DNA from: Microcoleus sp. FACHB-1515
GTDB lineage: Bacteria > Cyanobacteriota > Cyanobacteriia > Elainellales > Elainellaceae
Length of the DNA stretch: 64,000 nucleotides
Direction: 5' to 3'
Assembly: GCF_014696105.1 (NCBI RefSeq)
Contig: NZ_JACJPO010000011.1
Coordinates: 1 to 64,000, forward strand
Both the position numbers and the translations under genes were made by a program. Shown piece by piece: positions 1 through 7,692 of this stretch (positions within the stretch are counted from its first letter, which is position 1; each line of letters begins with the position of its first letter). The notes under the pieces were generated by a model, which worked only from the letters and a program-made list of their open reading frames with translations, made no database searches and was not told the origin of the DNA.

Positions 1-108
1 GATTGCCCGCTTCGTCTGAAGCCTTCATCTACATTGCGATGATTCGACTGATGTTACGCACACTGGCCTGAGTCTTTTGCAACCTTCTCCGTATTTCTAA
101 ACATCCTC
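1..108 (+). mobile_element. 3' end of an IS5-family insertion sequence
   Basis: The window opens inside an insertion sequence. Seen: the last codons of a transposase end at 71, and the element appears to stop at the terminal motif AAACATCCTC (99-108). A near-identical terminus, AAAACATCCTC, ends a small repeat element near 63760, which supports this as an inverted-repeat end. The sequence directly after it reads in frame as the C-terminal tail of TnsB, so the element is inferred to have inserted into tnsB. The left end lies outside the window. Family assignment is from the transposase tail only. Confidence 0.6.
3..71 (+). CDS. IS5-family transposase, C-terminal fragment (partial)
   Basis: Only the last 22 codons are in the window. 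They read SSEAFIYIAMIRLMLRTLA followed by TGA. The pattern AFIY-AMIRLMLR-LA is typical of the C-terminus of IS5-family DDE transposases; this is recognition from memory of the family. The gene is cut by the window edge, so whether it is intact cannot be judged. Too short to exclude other DDE families. Confidence 0.55.
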   Translation: MPASSEAFIYIAMIRLMLRTLA

Positions 109-109
109 T

Positions 110-214
110 GAAACAGTTGTTGTGCCGATGCCGGAGGTTGTCGCGAATAGTCATGTGCAATGTGAACCGATCGTTCTGATTCCGCTGCGAACCTCCTCCT
201 ACGATGATTGGTAA
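110..214 (+). pseudogene. tnsB: TnsB transposase C-terminal tail (interrupted)
   Basis: An open frame of 34 codons begins right after the IS5-type end and ends in Tyr-Asp-Asp-Trp-stop at 212-214, five bases before the tnsC start. It has no start codon. In Tn7-like and V-K CAST elements tnsB sits directly upstream of tnsC, and TnsB ends in a short acidic/aromatic tail that contacts TnsC. Position and tail composition fit this. Inference: this is what remains in the window of a tnsB gene interrupted by the IS5-family element. The catalytic DDE core, if present, would lie left of the window. Confidence 0.55.
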
Positions 215-219
215 CTGCT

Positions 220-1154
220 ATGGTACTTTCCAACGACATTTCGCACCCGTCCGTTGAAGTTCTGCCTCCCTGTCGCGATCTCTCGATCGGTGCTAAAGCC
301 GTTGTTGCGGAGATTGAGCAGTTGCTGCGATCACAGTTCATCCCCACTGAGTATGCCAAGCACTACTTTCAGGATCTAGATCGGTATCGAGCATTGTGCC
401 AGGGGGTGCGCGTTATTGGTCCGCCTTTGACTGGAAAAAGCGCAGCATCAAGTCATGATGCACAGATGGACGATAAGCAGACGGTGCTGGTGGATGCTCC
501 TTCCAACTGAAGTTCCAGAAGGCTGCACGCGAGAATTTTGACCGCAGTTGGGCATGGTTTACCGCGCGGTAAGCGGAAAGACCTTCGCCCCAGAGTTGCT
601 GGCTGCCTCCGCCCTTTTGGCTACGAAATGGTCATTGTTGATCACGCTGAGAATTTGCAGAAGGAAGCGTTCATTGACCTGAAAATTTGATGGCTCAGCA
701 GGGAATTGCCGTTGTGCTGTGCGGCATTTCTGAGCTTGACCAGCTTGTAGAGGACTATGGATTGCTGGATTGGTTTCCGCATCTGTATAGCTTTGGTAGC
801 TTGGAGGTGAAAGACTTTATTGCAACCCTCAACACGATCGAAGAGCAGTATTTGCGATTACCAGAAGCTTCCCGGCTCTCGGAGGGACAGAATTTACAGA
901 CGCTGGCTCTAAAAACTCACTCTTACATTGGCAAGCTGATTAAGATCATTCAAGTCGCAACGTTGCGATCGCTTGAGAAGGGGTTTCAAAAGATTGACGG
1001 GAAAGTTCTAGAAAAAGCGGCAGCTAAGTATGGTGTTCCATATAAGCCTCCAGCCCTTACCTACCTGCAAGCTTCATCCCCTAGTGGCTCCACTCAGTCT
1101 CCTCAACCGGCTCTACCGCCAACTAGTGAGCCAGAAGGTCAGCCATCCGAGTAA
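220..1154 (+). pseudogene. tnsC: TnsC AAA+ transposition regulator, inactivated
   Basis: TnsC is the ATPase that links target selection (TniQ with Cas12k) to TnsB. The reading frame from ATG 220 has Walker A GPPLTGKS and then stops at TGA 508-510. The same frame continues past this stop with TnsC-like sequence and Walker B-like VIVDHAE, until a one-base deletion near 684-688. After that the frame starting about 687 gives GIAVVLCGISELDQLV and the C-terminal helical region to 1154. So one nonsense change and one frameshift explain the break. The restored length, about 311 codons, is a little longer than V-K TnsC (about 276 aa), with a Ser/Pro-rich C-terminal extension. The ATG choice follows the tnsB stop by five bases. 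Confidence 0.75.
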
Positions 1155-1192
1155 CGATAAATTCATAAAACTTTTCGATCAAGGCGTCCACA

Positions 1193-1714
1193 ATGACGAG
1201 CCGTACCAAACTTGTCTATCTTGAACCCTATCCAGGGGAAAGCTTGCCGCACTATCTGGGCAGGCTGCGACGATTGATGGGCAACAACTTACCCTCTGCT
1301 ACGAGTTTAGGAGAAGTAATTGGTGTTGGTGCAGTTGTGGCGCAGTGGGAACAGGGATATTTAAACCCATTTCCCATAGAAGAACAACTTGCTGCTTTAG
1401 GGGCAGCTATTGGTCTAGAAGTGGACAGACTAGCCCAAATGCTACCCTCGGAAAAAGACAATCTTGATCCCAGACCGATTCGTTTGTGTGGCGCTTGTTA
1501 TGCCGAGTGCCCCTGTCATCAGATTAAGTGGCAGTTCAAATCTAGATCGAGTCCAAGATGCGATCGCCACAAACTTAAACTGCTGATGAAGTGCCCAGGC
1601 TGTGAGACTCCCTTTCCCATTCCTTCGCTTTGGGTCGAAGGACGATGCCCAAACGAAAAGTGTGGGATGCGCTATTCCAGGATGGCAAAGCATCAAAAAA
1701 CCGTTGCGTATTAA
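1193..1714 (+). CDS. tniQ: TniQ, short type V-K-like target-selection protein
   Basis: 173 aa, intact. TniQ bridges the Cas12k-guide complex and the TnsC filament in V-K CASTs. Seen: an N-terminal segment with PYPGESLPHYLGRLRR, an RLAQMLP segment, then RLCGACYAECPCH and further zinc-ligand pairs (CPGC, CPNEKC) toward the C-terminus. This layout and length match the short V-K TniQ of Scytonema-type CASTs, not the longer TnsD/TniQ of other Tn7-like elements. It starts 38 bases after the tnsC stop. It stays open although tnsC and tnsB are broken, which suggests recent decay or separate retention. Confidence 0.85.
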   Translation: MTSRTKLVYLEPYPGESLPHYLGRLRRLMGNNLPSATSLGEVIGVGAVVAQWEQGYLNPFPIEEQLAALGAAIGLEVDRLAQMLPSEKDNLDPRPIRLCGACYAECPCHQIKWQFKSRSSPRCDRHKLKLLMKCPGCETPFPIPSLWVEGRCPNEKCGMRYSRMAKHQKTVAY

Positions 1715-1842
1715 TGTCCTTTCCGGTGATGCTGACTTTACACCAATCCAGAATTCGGCATGGAGGGTTGAGTGCAAAAAATCCATAACAAGCTGGTGCG
1801 CGATACGCTTCGCTGCCTTCGGGCGCATTCCCGAAATCATTC

Positions 1843-2744
1843 GGTAGTGCGTCAATTTTTAGTGGGTCGAGTAAAGTGGAGAGACCTCTACTTCCAAACA
1901 TGATCTATGGAATGTCGGCTTTGTGGTCATCTGAGCACCCATAAACATGGCAAAGCCCCAAATGGTAGTCAGCGGTATTTCTGCCCCCAGTGCAAGCAGA
2001 CGTTCAACGAACGATTTGACACCCTGTACTATCATCGCTATGTGAGTGAAGAGCAGATCCGGCAAGTCTTACAGGCTCACAGCGAGGGCAGTAGTCTGCG
2101 AGGCATCAGCCGCACAAGTGGACTTGCCTACAACACCGTTGTGAGTATTGTTCGTGCAGCAAGCCAGCAAGCTCAATTAGTCCATGATGCTCAGGTTCAA
2201 GCGGTACAAACGGAGGAAGTGAGTGCGGATGAATTGTGGTCATTCGTTGCAAAAAACAAAAGCAATGTCTCGCCGGTGAATTAGAGGTAGGGGATTGCTC
2301 GATTGGTATGAGTCTAGCTGATTCAAGTGGACTGATTTTAGCCGCAAGAGTCGGAAAACACACCGATGACTTGATTGAAGAATTGATTGTCAGTAGTGAG
2401 GGAAAGACAGCGTGTAAACAATGGAACAGCGATGATTGGGGAGGTTATGAACGAGTATTGCCCCCGAAATCCTTCACCACATTGGCAAAGACAAGACGCA
2501 ACGGCTAGAGCGAACCAATGGCATTGTCAGGCAGCAAACGGGGCGTTGGCATCGCAAGCAGAACAAGTTTGGCAAAGTATGGGAACAAACGAAAGTAACG
2601 ACCCGGTTAGTGGTGAGTTACTTCAATTGGATTTGGCGGCATAGTCGCTTCAAGACAACAGCAGCCCAAAGAGCGGAACTGACACGGCAACCCTGGACTT
2701 GGCATGACCTGTTAACTTACCCCACCATTATCTGAAGCACAACC
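1843..2744 (+). mobile_element. IS1-family insertion sequence
   Basis: About 902 bp. Imperfect terminal inverted repeats: GGTAGTGCGTCA at 1843-1854 and the reverse complement of GGTTGTGCTTCA at 2733-2744; about 17 of the outer 24 positions match. IS1-family ends typically start with GG. It encodes one transposase with an IS1-type slippery site. Flanks (AAATCATTC on the left, AGAAATTTC on the right) do not form a clean target duplication, so the copy is old or one junction was rearranged. It sits where CAST cargo and cas12k would be expected. Confidence 0.8.
1907..2735 (+). pseudogene. IS1-family transposase (programmed frameshift plus a disabling one)
   Basis: The first frame (1907-2284) gives the zinc-finger/helix-turn-helix part: MECRLCGH, CPQCKQTF, and ELWSFVAK. 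At about 2253-2259 lies A-AAA-AAC, the same slippery heptamer that drives the -1 frameshift in IS1 of E. coli. A -1 shift there continues with GELEVGDCSIGMSL through HTDDLIEELI. A second frame change is needed at the C-run near 2461-2465, after which the C-terminus (IGKDKTQRLERTNG, then HDLLTYPTII) ends at TGA 2733. The first shift is probably programmed; the second is probably a mutation or a homopolymer sequencing error. Start chosen at the first ATG, 64 bp inside the left repeat. Confidence 0.8.
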
Positions 2745-2762
2745 AGAAATTTCATGCTTTAC

Positions 2763-2803
2763 AGGTGGGCAAAAGCTCGATTTGGGCTTTGTCCACCTTT
2801 TTT
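2763..2803 (+). terminator. Rho-independent-type terminator
   Basis: Stem AGGTGGGCAAAAGC (2763-2776) against GCTTTGTCCACCT (2786-2798), with one G-T pair and one bulge, followed directly by a run of T to 2803. It lies 19 bp outside the IS1 right end, inside the CAST remnant. It could have ended a cargo gene or the guide RNA region now lost. Immediately after it is a short open frame (2820-2975) without recognisable similarity. Confidence 0.55.
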
Positions 2804-2932
2804 GTGTGAGCGTATGGTTTTTCATACAAAGCAGGATGATTTTGAGGGCGATGACTTTGCCTTCTTTTTAGGTGTAGCTGGTGCTTCTTTTCTAGCACTC
2901 GATCGAGCCAAACGAGAAAACTGCCTCAACGA

Positions 2933-3204
2933 TTGCGCCAGTTATTTGCGAATTCAACTAATTTTGCGCCACTGATTTGCGAATCTTGAAATTTGCGCCA
3001 CTCATTCACGAGTGAAAAACTTGGAATAGGATCGTTGAATAAGCCGTTTCGCCTAGAGTCTAGCCCCTCAAGGCAAACTCTATTGATGTCGTTGAAAAAC
3101 TGCGCCACTCATTTGCGAATCAACCCAAATTTGCGCCACCGATTTGCAAGTTGCTAAACAGTCCTAAAAAAGCCGATTGCGCCACTGATTTGCGAATTGC
3201 GCCA
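2933..3204 (+). repeat. CAST right-end repeats (putative TnsB-binding sites)
   Basis: Six copies of a ~20-22 bp motif with consensus TTGCGCCACTGATTTGCGAA: 2933-2954, 2964-2985, 2993-3013 (diverged), 3101-3120, 3131-3150 and 3177-3198, plus a half copy TTGCGCCA at 3197-3204. All are in the same orientation. Known: Tn7-like ends carry several spaced, same-direction TnsB sites. The half-symmetric form (CGCCA, then TTTGCGA) parallels the CGACA-TTTGTCA pattern of right-end repeats I recall from Scytonema CAST, which fits a right end when the tns genes read rightward. Binding is inferred. Confidence 0.7.
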
Positions 3205-3251
3205 TATTTTTTGGCTATTCACAACTGCTGAATAATTCTTTAAAGGACAAA

Positions 3252-3324
3252 TGGAGAGTAGGGAACTCGAATCCCTGGCCTCTGCGGTGCGATCGCAGCG
3301 CTCTACCAACTGAGCTAACTCCCC
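3252..3324 (-). tRNA. tRNA-Ala (anticodon CGC)
   Basis: Read on the minus strand: acceptor GGGGAGT pairs with ACTCTCC (one G-T), D-arm GCTC...GAGC, anticodon stem CTGCG/CGCAG around loop ATCGCAC (anticodon CGC), five-base variable loop, and T-arm AGGGA-TTCGAGT-TCCCT. The discriminator is A and the 3' CCA is not encoded. Anticodon CGC reads codon GCG (Ala). Its 3' end faces the transposon end repeats, 48 bp away. tRNA genes are the usual attachment sites of V-K CASTs. Confidence 0.93.
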
Positions 3325-3364
3325 GAAAACTTCACTATTTTAGCATCAACTGCGCGATCGCAAC

Positions 3365-4078
3365 TTAGCTGACGGGTTGGCGCTCGCCTCCGGAGAAGAC
3401 GGCGCGGACGCGATCGAGTTCTAAATCAGACAGGTAATCGACTGCCCAGTTGGATAAGCGCTGCATCATGTGGAACGGGTAGGTGTTGGCGACGCCGACA
3501 ACAGGAATTTTGGCGGCTTTGGCGGCTTCAAGGCCAGCGAACGAATCTTCGATCGCCAGACACTCGCTCGGATGCAGATTGGGAACGATTTGACTCAGCC
3601 GATCGATCGCCAACTTGTAGCCTTCGGGGTCGGGCTTGCTGTGGGTGATGTCGTCGCCACAGACGGATAGGGTAAAGGCCGAGGACAGATTGGCGCGATC
3701 GAGGACGAGTTCGACTTCGGCACGGGTTGCACCGCTGACAAGGGCGATCGGAATTTGAGCGACTTTGAGCTGATAGATCAAATCGGCCAAACCGGGATAG
3801 ATCGGGAGTTTTTCGATCGATTCAAGCTGCTGCACATAGGCACGAGATTTGCGAGCAACGAGTTCGTCAAGGTATTTGTCGGTGACGGTGCGGCCTCGGC
3901 TTGATAGCAAATCGGCAAGGCAGGCGCGATCGCTGCGGCCAATGCAAAACTGCCAAAAATCTTGCGGGTTGGGGCGGAGATTTTCTTCGATCAGCAGTTG
4001 TTCAATCAGCTTTTGGTGCAGCGGTTCGTCATTAATGATTACTCCGTTGAAGTCGAAAAGAACGGCTTTTAGGGTCAT
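3365..4078 (-). CDS. HAD-superfamily hydrolase, beta-phosphoglucomutase/phosphatase-like
   Basis: 237 aa. Motif I is FDFNGVIINDE near the N-terminus, where the first Asp is the nucleophile and the usual second Asp is Asn (DFNG, not DxDG). Motif II ALVSGATRAEV and motif III/IV KPDPEGY with AIEDSFAG are present. This is subfamily IA, acting on small phosphorylated substrates; the substrate cannot be told. Asn in the +2 acid/base position also occurs in some family members, and may favour phosphatase over mutase chemistry or lower activity. The neighbouring methyltransferase is on the same strand with a 54-bp gap, so co-transcription is possible. Confidence 0.85.
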   Translation of the reverse strand: MTLKAVLFDFNGVIINDEPLHQKLIEQLLIEENLRPNPQDFWQFCIGRSDRACLADLLSSRGRTVTDKYLDELVARKSRAYVQQLESIEKLPIYPGLADLIYQLKVAQIPIALVSGATRAEVELVLDRANLSSAFTLSVCGDDITHSKPDPEGYKLAIDRLSQIVPNLHPSECLAIEDSFAGLEAAKAAKIPVVGVANTYPFHMMQRLSNWAVDYLSDLELDRVRAVFSGGERQPVS

Positions 4079-4132
4079 AGCAGCGGCACAGAGTGCAGAA
4101 TTAGCCTGGGTATCACTTGAGCTTTATTGGTA

Positions 4133-4984
4133 TTATCCCATTGCCCAGGCTTCGGCTGTGGGTTCGATCGCTTCAAACTGGACGCGCCCGACGATCGGTT
4201 TAACGCCGCGTGTGATTTGATGAACCAGCCAGATCGCTTCGGTTTCGACATTGTCAAAGCCGATCGCAGACAAGTCAGCATCAAGGCTGTTTTGGGCAAA
4301 CGCCTTGATGTGGGGTTCTTCAAACACTTCCATCAGCCAGGGAGTCGATCGCAAAATCGGCTGGTTGCCGTCGAGAATCAGCACTTCGCCGCCCGATCGC
4401 AGCAGCCGGAAGGATTCGCGTAGAACATCGCGGGCGATCGCAGGCGGAAGCTCGTGAAACAGCAGCGAAGCCGTGACCAGATCAAAGCTGTGAGCCGGAA
4501 ATCCGGTGGCTTCGGCCAAGCCGTGACAAAAGGAGATGTCGAGGTTGGCGGTTTGGGCTTTGTCTTGAGCTACGACGAGCATGTAGGGCGACAAATCGAG
4601 GCCAACCACTTCGGCTTGGGGAAAGGCTTGCTTGAGCTTGAGCGTGGTGGAGCCTGTGCCACAGCCGAGGTCAAGAATGCGGCGGGGCTGGCTGGTGATG
4701 CGATCGATCAGGGCAGATCGCACGATCGATTCACCGGGAGGCAAAACATATTGGACGATCGGATCGTAGGAAAAGGCGGCGCTGAGGTTGAGATAGCCGC
4801 CTTGGATGCCGTGAAAGTTTTGCTGATAGTAGTCGGGATAGTCAACTTGGGGGTTACAAAATTGCTGGCTGGCAGTTTCCCAATCGCGGCTGTGGTAGTA
4901 GGCGTCGATCGCGTCTCGATCGATGAGATTGCGAAAAATTGGGGCGAGGAAGCGATCGAATAAAGTTTCTTTGCCGACTGCCAT
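4133..4984 (-). CDS. Class I SAM-dependent methyltransferase
   Basis: 283 aa. SAM-binding motif I ILDLGCGTGSTT lies at about residues 100-111, followed by EVVGLDLSPYML, then DLVTASLLFHELP (motif IV region) and LRSGGEVLILDG. A Methyltransf_11/25-type fold preceded by an ~95-residue N-terminal region with many Tyr. Cytoplasmic, no signal peptide. It lies upstream of the HAD hydrolase gene on the minus strand. The substrate is unknown; proteins like this in cyanobacteria are usually annotated only as methyltransferase-domain proteins. Confidence 0.85.
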   Translation of the reverse strand: MAVGKETLFDRFLAPIFRNLIDRDAIDAYYHSRDWETASQQFCNPQVDYPDYYQQNFHGIQGGYLNLSAAFSYDPIVQYVLPPGESIVRSALIDRITSQPRRILDLGCGTGSTTLKLKQAFPQAEVVGLDLSPYMLVVAQDKAQTANLDISFCHGLAEATGFPAHSFDLVTASLLFHELPPAIARDVLRESFRLLRSGGEVLILDGNQPILRSTPWLMEVFEEPHIKAFAQNSLDADLSAIGFDNVETEAIWLVHQITRGVKPIVGRVQFEAIEPTAEAWAMG

Positions 4985-5178
4985 GACAAAATTTACTCAG
5001 ACTGTTTAACAAATTTTAATCAATATTTCTGGATCGAGCGATCGCAAGTTCAGCGTTAGGGTCTTTCAACGGATTTTGTGTTTCTCAAATATTCTGGAGA
5101 AGCAGATCTTGACTAAATGAATGACACACAAGATCTCGCCTCTCTAAACCCCCCTCTCCGCCGACCCCCGACCTCCCG

Positions 5179-6108
5179 ATGGACTGCCCGATCGTCTACC
5201 ATCCTGACTACGTTGCTCCGCTGCCGCCTGGACACCGCTTTCCGATGGGGAAGTTTCGGGCGCTGTATGAGCGGCTGATTGCGGAAGGGGTGGCGGTGCG
5301 ATCGCAATTTCATCAGCCGGAGTTGCCGCCTGTGGAATGGCTGGAACTGGTGCATACGCCCGCTTATGTGCAGGCATATTGTCAGGGGATGCTGGATGCG
5401 AAGGCGCAGCGGCGAATTGGATTGCCTTGGAGTCCGGCTTTGGTGCATCGGACTTGTATTGCGGTGGGCGGCACGATTTTGACGGCGAAGTTGGCGCTGG
5501 AACACGGCTTGGCCTGCAACACAGCGGGCGGAACGCATCATGCGTTTCCGGATTTTGGGTCGGGGTTTTGCATTTTTAATGATTTGGCGATCGCGGCGCG
5601 TGTCTTGCAAAGGCTCGGTTTGGTGCAGAAAGTTTTGATTGTCGATTTAGACGTGCATCAGGGGGATGGAACGGCAGTAATTTTTGCAGGTGATGACAGC
5701 GTTTTTACTTTTTCGATGCACTGCGAGGTGAATTTTCCGGGCACAAAGCAGCAAAGCGATCTCGATGTTCCGCTGCCGGAAGGGATGGAGGATGAAGCAT
5801 ATTTGCAAACGCTCGATCGCTACCTGCCTGATTTGCTCAGTCAGGTGCAGCCCGATCTGGTGCTGTATGACGCTGGGGTTGATCCGCATTTTGACGATCG
5901 CCTTGGCAAGCTGGCCTTGAGCGATCGCGGCTTGTTCTGTCGCGATATGCAGGTGTTGACGACCTGTGTGCAGCGGGGCTATCCGATCGCCTGTGTGATC
6001 GGCGGCGGCTATGCAGATGATTTTGAGGCTTTAGTTTATCGACACTCGCTGCTGCATCGAGCGGCTCGCGATGTGGCGGCTCAGCCGCAATTTTCGATCG
6101 GAGCGTGA
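5179..6108 (+). CDS. Histone deacetylase-family (AcuC/HdaH-like) zinc hydrolase
   Basis: 309 aa. Seen: an N-terminal YHPDY start, the GGTHHAFPDFGSGFCIFND active-site segment (tandem His and Asp), DLDVHQGDGTA (zinc ligands Asp and His), DAGVDPHFDDRLG (third ligand Asp), and VIGGGY with the catalytic Tyr. All catalytic residues expected in the arginase/deacetylase fold are present. Bacterial members remove acetyl or related acyl groups from polyamines, acetoin-pathway targets or other small amides; the substrate is not predictable. The gene stands alone, reading toward the origin region. Start chosen as the ATG giving the canonical N-terminus. Confidence 0.9.
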   Translation: MDCPIVYHPDYVAPLPPGHRFPMGKFRALYERLIAEGVAVRSQFHQPELPPVEWLELVHTPAYVQAYCQGMLDAKAQRRIGLPWSPALVHRTCIAVGGTILTAKLALEHGLACNTAGGTHHAFPDFGSGFCIFNDLAIAARVLQRLGLVQKVLIVDLDVHQGDGTAVIFAGDDSVFTFSMHCEVNFPGTKQQSDLDVPLPEGMEDEAYLQTLDRYLPDLLSQVQPDLVLYDAGVDPHFDDRLGKLALSDRGLFCRDMQVLTTCVQRGYPIACVIGGGYADDFEALVYRHSLLHRAARDVAAQPQFSIGA

Positions 6109-6119
6109 CTTCGATCGCC

Positions 6120-6480
6120 ACGATGTAGTACATTTGTATAAAATGAATTTGAAAAAGCTTTGTAAATAAACATTGCAAAATGGCGATCGAAATTCCAATT
6201 ATCTGTGGAAAAAGTCGGTTTTTCTGTGGAAAAGGTTGAGGAAAATCAATCGAAAACCTTAAAACTACGACAAAAAAATGAACCAACCGCAAACTAGCTC
6301 TGAACATGACCAAGGGTTTTCCACAGGTTTTCCACAAGTGCAAGCGATCGGCTGGCGGTGCGAATTCGACTCTTCACAGGTTTTCCACAATTTCCACAGG
6401 CAGCAATTTTCCGCAGACTGGCAGGGGCGATCGCCCTTCGGTTTAGGCGACAATTGCCTCAATTGAAGCTTTGCCTGTGC
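6120..6480. other. oriC: Probable chromosomal replication origin (oriC)
   Basis: Five perfect cyanobacterial DnaA boxes (TTTTCCACA or its complement) lie at 6204-6212, 6225-6233, 6317-6325, 6328-6336 and 6381-6389, with degenerate ones at 6390-6398 and 6407-6415. To their left is an AT-rich segment (6130-6180) that could be the unwinding element. dnaN follows at 6527. Known: several cyanobacterial origins lie next to dnaN rather than dnaA. The left boxes are inverted relative to the right ones. This also explains the 418-bp gap between 6108 and 6527. Confidence 0.8.
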
Positions 6481-6526
6481 AGTGCTACGATGTCGTTCCA
6501 AACCGCAGCTATCTCGACTCGACGCC

Positions 6527-7657
6527 ATGAAACTTACCTGCACCCAAGCCGAACTGAACGCGCATCTATCGCTGGTCAGCCGCGCCATTCCTTCGCGTCC
6601 GGCTCAGCCTGTGCTGGCAAACGTGCTGCTCAGTGCCGACCCGCAAACGCGCCAAATTCGCCTGACTGGATTTGATTTGAGTTTGGGAGTGCAAACGAGT
6701 TTTCCTGCCGAAATTGAGGCGGGTGGCACGCTCACTCTACCTGCTAAGCTGCTGTGCGACATTGTTTCGCGTCTGCCTGACGGTAACATCACGCTGGCGC
6801 ACGACAGTGACACGCTCGCCACGCTGACCTGCGCCGCCGGACGCTATCAGGTGCGCGGCATGGATGCCGAGTCGTTCCCCGACCTGCCTGCGATCGATTC
6901 GGGTCGCGAAGTTCACCTGTCTGCTGATGTGCTGCTCGAAGGGTTGCGCGGCTCGTTGTTCTCCGCGAGCAGCGATGAAACCAAGCAGGTGTTGACGGGT
7001 GTGCATCTCACTGGCGAATCAGATGGGCTGGAATTTGCGGCCACCGACGGCCACCGCCTTGCGGTCGTGCACACCGGGGACGAATCAGAAGCCGCAACTG
7101 AAACGAGCTTTCAGGTGACGGTTCCCAGCAAGGCGCTTCGCGAACTAGAGCGAATGCTGGCAATGCACGCCACAACAGAACCGATCGCCGTCCGCTTTGA
7201 TCCCGGTCAGCTTGTGTTTGAGTGGGCAAATCAGCGCCTCACCAGCCGCCTGTTGGAAGGTCAATATCCCAACTACCGTCAACTCATTCCCCGCCAGTTT
7301 TCACGGCAAATGACGATCGATCGCCGCCTGTTCATCGGCGCACTCGAACGCATCGCCGTGTTTGCCGACCAAAAAAGCAGCATTGTCAAGCTCAGCCTGA
7401 ATGGAGTCGAGCAAGAAGTGGTCGTCGCGGTGGATGCTGCCGATGTGGGCAGCGGCAGAGAAGCCGTCCCCGCCCAACTTTCCGGCGATGACTTTGATAT
7501 CGCCTTTAATGTCAAATATCTGCTTGAAGGACTCAAAGCGATCAACACGATAGAAGTGCAAATGCAGTTCAATACGGCTACTAGCCCTTCTGTCCTGACG
7601 CCTCTAGGCGGCCTCAAGATGACCTACCTCGTCATGCCTGTCCAAGTAAGATCCTGA
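6527..7657 (+). CDS. dnaN: DNA polymerase III subunit beta (sliding clamp)
   Basis: 376 aa. The beta clamp encircles DNA and tethers polymerase III. The start MKLTCTQAEL is canonical; an upstream in-frame ATG at 6482 would add 15 untypical residues, so 6527 is preferred. Seen: SRAIPSRPAQPVLANVLL, FDLSLGVQTSF, AATDGHRLAV and the C-terminal YLVMPVQVR tail (consensus clamp end MPMR-like). Three clamp domains of normal total length. It directly follows the DnaA-box cluster, and is separated from ddl by 250 bp with several hairpins. Confidence 0.96.
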   Translation: MKLTCTQAELNAHLSLVSRAIPSRPAQPVLANVLLSADPQTRQIRLTGFDLSLGVQTSFPAEIEAGGTLTLPAKLLCDIVSRLPDGNITLAHDSDTLATLTCAAGRYQVRGMDAESFPDLPAIDSGREVHLSADVLLEGLRGSLFSASSDETKQVLTGVHLTGESDGLEFAATDGHRLAVVHTGDESEAATETSFQVTVPSKALRELERMLAMHATTEPIAVRFDPGQLVFEWANQRLTSRLLEGQYPNYRQLIPRQFSRQMTIDRRLFIGALERIAVFADQKSSIVKLSLNGVEQEVVVAVDAADVGSGREAVPAQLSGDDFDIAFNVKYLLEGLKAINTIEVQMQFNTATSPSVLTPLGGLKMTYLVMPVQVRS

Positions 7658-7692
7658 CGGCTGTGTAATGAATCAAACTTAAGCCGACAGAT

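Larger units (their letters stand above)
110..3204 (+). mobile_element. Decayed type V-K-like CAST (Tn7-like) transposon
   Basis: Seen in order on one strand: tnsB tail, tnsC (broken), tniQ (intact), an IS1-family insertion, a terminator, then six degenerate ~20-bp repeats ending at about 3204, 48 bp from tRNA-Ala. Known: type V-K CAST elements carry tnsB-tnsC-tniQ with a very short TniQ (about 167 aa), then cargo, cas12k, tracrRNA and CRISPR, bounded by several TnsB-binding repeats, and often sit beside tRNA genes. Missing: cas12k, tracrRNA and any CRISPR array. The right boundary is approximate because no terminal TGTACA-like motif is evident. A non-CRISPR Tn7-like relative with a short TniQ is the main alternative. 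Confidence 0.7.

Noticed and set aside
2820-2975. Open frame running into the CAST end repeats (possible small cargo gene)
   Set aside because: No ribosome site or known family; its end lies in the end repeats, so only noted.
1-3324. CRISPR array or cas12k
   Set aside because: No regularly spaced identical repeats and no RuvC-type coding frame were found in the island; the repeats present are transposon ends.
4454-4963. Long plus-strand frame opposite the methyltransferase
   Set aside because: Antisense to a well-supported gene; composition follows the codon structure of the real gene.
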